From NCBI GenBank assembly GCA_020650975.1, contig JAIPMN010010459.1, positions 1 to 35,435 on the forward strand: a DNA stretch of 35,435 nt, in the 5' to 3' direction. The position numbers and the translations under genes are program-made. Every line of letters starts with the position of its first letter. The stretch's first letter is position 1. This document shows positions 31,915 through 35,435 of this stretch, piece after piece. This DNA comes from Apostichopus californicus. Taxonomy: Eukaryota > Echinodermata > Holothuroidea > Aspidochirotida > Stichopodidae. The notes under the pieces were generated by a model that searched no databases, was not told where the DNA came from, and saw only the letters and a list, made by a program, of their open reading frames with translations.

Positions 31915-32477
31915 AATTTTTTCCCAGTTTTGTTCAGAGACGTTTTTCCTACAAGAGACTTTGCATTCAGGGCTGCATAGTGAATAAATAAATGTGTATG
32001 TAGCAGATGTACCGACAACCTATCCTTTTATCCGATACTTTATGTTCATTACATAGATCAATAATATATTGTGACAGAAATACTGCTAGATATGCTTATA
32101 CAATCACAAAGTTTCGGAAACTTACAACTCATTTTTTCTGTACGTTTCAGACAGTTATGGAATATATATTGGATGGCATTCATGTTTGTGAAAATCTTTG
32201 TGTTCACTGTTGTCATGTTGATGTGAACTAAGCACAGTTTTCAATTCTCTAGGTACCACCTAGGAAGGCTTCGTTTTGTTTCTTGTTTATAGTCTGTTTG
32301 AAGTTCTGATTTGAAGCACATTTATAATTTTGAAAGCAATCACCATGTCCCCTTATACCAATGGTGTCCATTAGATTGTATTCTTGCCACGCTACAGTGT
32401 AATGCCCATTGCTGACTCATATTTCACTTATTCTTTCAGTATATGCAGCTTACAGAATGTAGAAAATATTGATCTGA

Positions 32478-32494
32478 AATAAATGGTTAATAAA
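32478..32494 (+). terminator. Tandem AATAAA polyadenylation signals of PEPD
   Basis: AATAAA at 32478-32483 and again at 32489-32494, followed about 12-25 bases on by CCTGTTGTGTTTATGCTTTT, a GT-rich element of the kind bound by cleavage factor. Position and strand fit the end of PEPD. Confidence 0.6.
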
Positions 32495-32510
32495 CTTATG
32501 AATCCTGTTG

Positions 32511-33587
32511 TGTTTATGCTTTTTAATTATTGTGGATGTTACTTGTAGTAGCCCTAAGCAAGCTAAAGGGTTATATTTCTTAGTTCAGGGAAAAAATAAA
32601 CCGAATGTGTATTCATTTATAGAACAGATGGTACTTTAGCTTAATGGGCTGTACATGAAGTTTTAAGATTAAGATAGGGGGGGGGGGGGGGTCAGGTGAT
32701 GGGTTTGAGAAAAATTCCAAGTTAATTATCTTTTGCTCTGTACTTGAGGATATACCTTGAATTATACTAATTTAATTACTGTCAAAAACTTGCATGAATG
32801 TATAAGTTTGCCAAGTAAAGAGTTACATGTGGCCCAATACTGCATAGCCACCAACCAATCAATGGTGACTACCACTCTGTCATAAAGACTTAACATTGTA
32901 AGGTAAGCAATGCAAAAAGAACATTAGTAACATTCCCCTTTAATATCTGCAGAGCAATACATAAAATGCCATACACTAGGTCTTCAAATTGCCAGCTGTT
33001 TCTTCTCTTCCACATGTCTCCATAGTGCAGTAGGTGTAGGAGCCCCCCCCCACCTACTTTTTTCCAAAATAGCAAATGTGCCCTACTGGCAAATAAAATA
33101 TGCCCCTTTGATGGAGAACTGTCTTTTATATATCTTAAGCCTTTGTTAATTTTAATATTTTATTTTAATTATTCATGTATTGATAGCATACTAACACATC
33201 ATATATCTTTAAGTGATATGGTCGGTGAGTATCGATTTATAGCATAACCAGTGGTGGTTGTGGAATGAGAAAGTGCCCCTCTGATGCTATTCCCCCCCCC
33301 CCCACTTCTTGGAAGCTTCCTTCCCCCTGCCATAGTGAGTATACAATATATGCCTTTCAGAAACTTGGTTTGTTGCAATTTTAGGGAAACTTGCATCACT
33401 CAAGAGTTCATAAGTTCAGCAATGTAGAGGTTCACCTGTGATGTATGGTTTGATAACTTGACAACTCAGGGATTTGAGAAACATTGGACTGATCTTCAAA
33501 TCAGCCAAATGAAATGTCAAGAAAATATATATTCTCTGTAGATAGGACTTGAGAAGGAACAGAAACCAATAATTGTCCTTAAAATCC
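32511..33587. other. Convergent PEPD-MRPL36 spacer, low-complexity remnants
   Basis: A G tract sits at about 32679-32691 and C tracts at about 33042-33050 and 33292-33303. The blocks around the C tracts (TAGGTGTAGGAGCCCCC and GTGCCCCTCTGATG) look like decayed hAT-type ends but cannot be delimited. No gene. Confidence 0.5.
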
Positions 33588-33588
33588 A

Positions 33589-33594
33589 TTTATT
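33589..33594 (-). terminator. Candidate MRPL36 polyadenylation signal
   Basis: AATAAA on the minus strand (plus TTTATT), the first clear one downstream of the MRPL36 stop. A TTGGTTTCTGTT stretch follows on the minus strand. It would give a 3' UTR of about 1.1 kb. An ATTAAA variant near 33753 is an alternative. Confidence 0.35.
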
Positions 33595-34683
33595 GGACAA
33601 ATTAACAAACTGGAATGCTGCCCCATTACCAGAATTGTATGTACAGTGTGACTGACTTTTGTCATTAATCGGTTAAACTCTGGTAAAGTCATTGAACAAA
33701 ACCACTCAAGCCTTTTGGAGAAAAAACTGCTCAAATTTATCAAGTATTTCTGCTTTAATGAATGGGTAACCTATAACAACACTTGCCATTATGATAATAA
33801 TCAAGTAAGGTATTGTTGTATCAGCAATGATAGAGCTAAAAGGTAGCAAATGTTGATTAGTAACTTTGGAATGAGAGCATTCCATTGCAAAATTATAGCA
33901 CAGGCATACATGCTCCCTTGGTAACTCAGACCTAACCATTAATTAGTCCATTTTCTTTGAAGAAGCTGTCTTGCACTATGTTGTAAATAATGGCAAGTTC
34001 AGCAAACCACATCATACTCAAAGGTAAGATAGAAAAAGAGAGAAACTAGAAATTTTATATTATTTTGTACTTTCCTGTATTTGAAATAAAACTCAACTAA
34101 CCTAGTCAAGTTAAATCAAACATATAGATGGAGACTGTAGTATAGTTTGGGTATACAACAAAGATTAACTACAATCAATGTAAAATACTGCTTGTAATGC
34201 ATACATTGTAACTGATTGAGGCAATGATATGACTTCTGTCCTCCATTCTGTAGGCCATTGGCAATGACACACAAATAACACAGAATACAGAGGTATTCAT
34301 TGCTTCTTTTGTGGACGATTGATTTCATGTAATGAAATAATAACAATGCACAAATTTTTCAGCTTTTCTGCCTTTCTCACTCTTGTCACTACAGTTGTCA
34401 AATACAAATATGCAGCAAACTTCATATCTTTGCAATCACATATGATATCCAGATTTGAATATATCCCGTGCGATTCTGATTAAGTTACTCTCGGGTTTGG
34501 TATAGCATCCTGGTTTTTCAAGGAATTGAGAGATGCACACTTCTTTAGGCCTTCCTCCAAGTAGTCTTTGAAAAGTGGACAAAGGAGATGGAAGAAGAGC
34601 TAATCACAACGTTGCACTTTTTCAAAAACTATTGCCCTATCAAGTTCTGTTTCACATGAATGTTGTCATAGTTTCCATAGCTA
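33595..34683 (-). other. Probable MRPL36 3' UTR, nothing else recognised
   Basis: AT-rich with no conserved frame. The short minus-strand ORFs here (33706-33939, 34116-34346) resemble nothing and have low-complexity composition. Confidence 0.4.
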
Positions 34684-35046
34684 TTAAGCACTCTTGGATC
34701 GGAAGAAGTACGGAAAGAATTGGAGTTCTGGTGGTGGCAATTTACCCCTCTGACGTTGGTTATGTCTAGGGCTTTCTTCACAAATGACATGCCACAGTCC
34801 TAACTTCTTCTCAATACGACAGTGCTTGCAACGTCTCTTTATGGCGGATTTAACCTTCAAACTTCTTTGAAGTTGTAAGTTTGCAATTTGTGAAGATGGA
34901 GTTGTCAAAAGATTTCCGTTAGATCTTTCAGATAGACTGAAGACAAGTGGTAAAGACTTTCTGATATGAATGTGCCTCAAGGCATGAAATCTACAAGGTA
35001 TTGTTGCAGAGATTATCCATCTCACACTTGAAAGAGCAGATGCCAT
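34684..35046 (-). CDS. MRPL36: Mitochondrial ribosomal protein bL36m, large subunit
   Basis: A single open frame of 120 residues from ATG (35046-35044) to the stop at 34684. Residues 1-30 are rich in Arg, His and Ser with no acidic residue, as in a mitochondrial targeting sequence. Residues about 64-100 are the bL36 zinc ribbon: VKSAIKRRCKHC, then HVICEESPRHNQRQR. The zinc ligands are C73, C76, C89 and H95, the same CX2C...CX5H spacing as bacterial L36. Known role: a small protein of the mitochondrial large subunit near the GTPase-associated region. Odd: after NQRQR, where human and bacterial proteins stop, the frame continues for 20 residues (GKLPPPELQFFPYFFRSKSA). A GTAAAT just after RQR could be a splice donor, so the true C terminus might differ. 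A good acceptor ending at 35090 suggests a spliced 5' UTR. Confidence 0.93.
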   Translation of the reverse strand: MASALSSVRWIISATIPCRFHALRHIHIRKSLPLVFSLSERSNGNLLTTPSSQIANLQLQRSLKVKSAIKRRCKHCRIEKKLGLWHVICEESPRHNQRQRGKLPPPELQFFPYFFRSKSA

Positions 35047-35089
35047 TTTACTGGAGCTGTAACTTAATTTCTTCTTTTTGTTGATTTAT

Positions 35090-35108
35090 CTGAAAATTGA
35101 AATAAAGG
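35090..35108 (-). other. Candidate 3' splice site in the MRPL36 5' UTR
   Basis: On the minus strand CCTTTATTTCAATTTTCAG ends at 35090, a good pyrimidine tract and AG located 43 bases before the start codon. It would begin the coding exon at 35089, with the first exon further upstream. Confidence 0.4.
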
Positions 35109-35435
35109 AAAGAGGATATTAATCTGCTTAGCATAAAATCGTGTGCCTAACACTACAATGATAAATATGGTCAACTTGCATTGGCACAGTTTGTCCCATC
35201 TTTTCTGATTTTTTGTTGCTTCAAATAATGCTTAAGTTTGTGAGTTAGTTTCATCACTAACCACAACAAAGTATCTCATAGACTAGCTCAGAGTCATAAT
35301 TATGTATAGCCTAAGTGTGATTTTATCATGGTAGTGGCTATTGACCCGGCCGCCGGGCCTCTAAGCCCCGATCGCTATTCACCCGGCTGTAGATGGTACC
35401 ATGGAAGTTGTGCACAGTCCTGGATCTCATATAAA
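35109..35435. other. Upstream of MRPL36, nothing recognised except a GC-rich hairpin
   Basis: CCCGGC-C-GCCGGG at 35345-35357 is a short perfect-stem palindrome in a GC-rich patch (about 35343-35390) unlike the AT-rich flanks. It may be part of a repeat cut by the window end or of the MRPL36 promoter. Confidence 0.4.

Larger units (their letters stand above)
30083..32510 (+). other. Probable PEPD 3' UTR
   Basis: The region after the PEPD stop contains no gene on either strand and ends at a tandem pair of polyadenylation signals followed by a GT-rich stretch. A 2.4-kb 3' UTR is the simplest reading, though earlier AATAAA words (for example near 31983-31991) could give shorter transcripts. It includes the 44-bp tandem repeat at 31703-31914. 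Confidence 0.5.

Noticed and set aside
34575..34769. Plus-strand 64-residue frame
   Set aside because: Antisense shadow overlapping the MRPL36 coding region.

Overview
The window is nuclear DNA from an animal. It is AT-rich, its genes are split by GT-AG introns of about 0.5-2 kb, and the introns are full of decayed transposons. The gene set and the intron layout suggest a marine invertebrate, perhaps an echinoderm such as a sea cucumber. That assignment is an inference; the sequence itself shows only metazoan genes plus SINEs, LINEs and hAT-type MITEs.

Three protein genes can be rebuilt by splicing. (1) CHMP4 (Snf7/Shrub, an ESCRT-III subunit) lies on the minus strand at 6-4747. It has five coding exons and a 210-residue product, complete to the stop codon. 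(2) PEPD (Xaa-Pro dipeptidase, prolidase) lies on the plus strand at 10577-30082. It has 15 coding exons and a 483-residue product with all five metal ligands present. (3) MRPL36 (mitochondrial ribosomal protein bL36m) lies on the minus strand at 34684-35046, with the zinc-ribbon ligands intact. CHMP4 and PEPD are divergent across about 5.8 kb. PEPD and MRPL36 are convergent. The three act in different processes (membrane remodelling, collagen and proline-peptide breakdown, mitochondrial translation) and nothing links them beyond being neighbours.

The space between exons holds many mobile elements, several delimited to the base by target-site duplications (TSDs). There are two copies of one hAT MITE (7097-7462 and 16157-16547), an unrelated hAT-type element (122-642), and a 79-bp hAT-type micro-element (22213-22291). 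A foldback element is built of GGGCGAAATG-type units (24288-24856). An inverted-repeat family starting TATGGCAAG has two members (5504-6472 and 8831-9005); the larger carries two arrays of 21-bp near-palindromes. There are also three tRNA-derived SINEs, two tRNA-like heads on the minus strand, and two truncated LINE 3' ends.

Three structures stand out as possibly undescribed. The first is the 21-bp dyad array inside the TATGGCAAG element. The second is a ~1-kb pyrimidine-rich minisatellite in PEPD intron 7 whose last unit is itself the 3' splice site of exon 8. The third is a five-copy, exact 44-bp repeat in the probable PEPD 3' UTR, where every unit keeps a short RNA hairpin.
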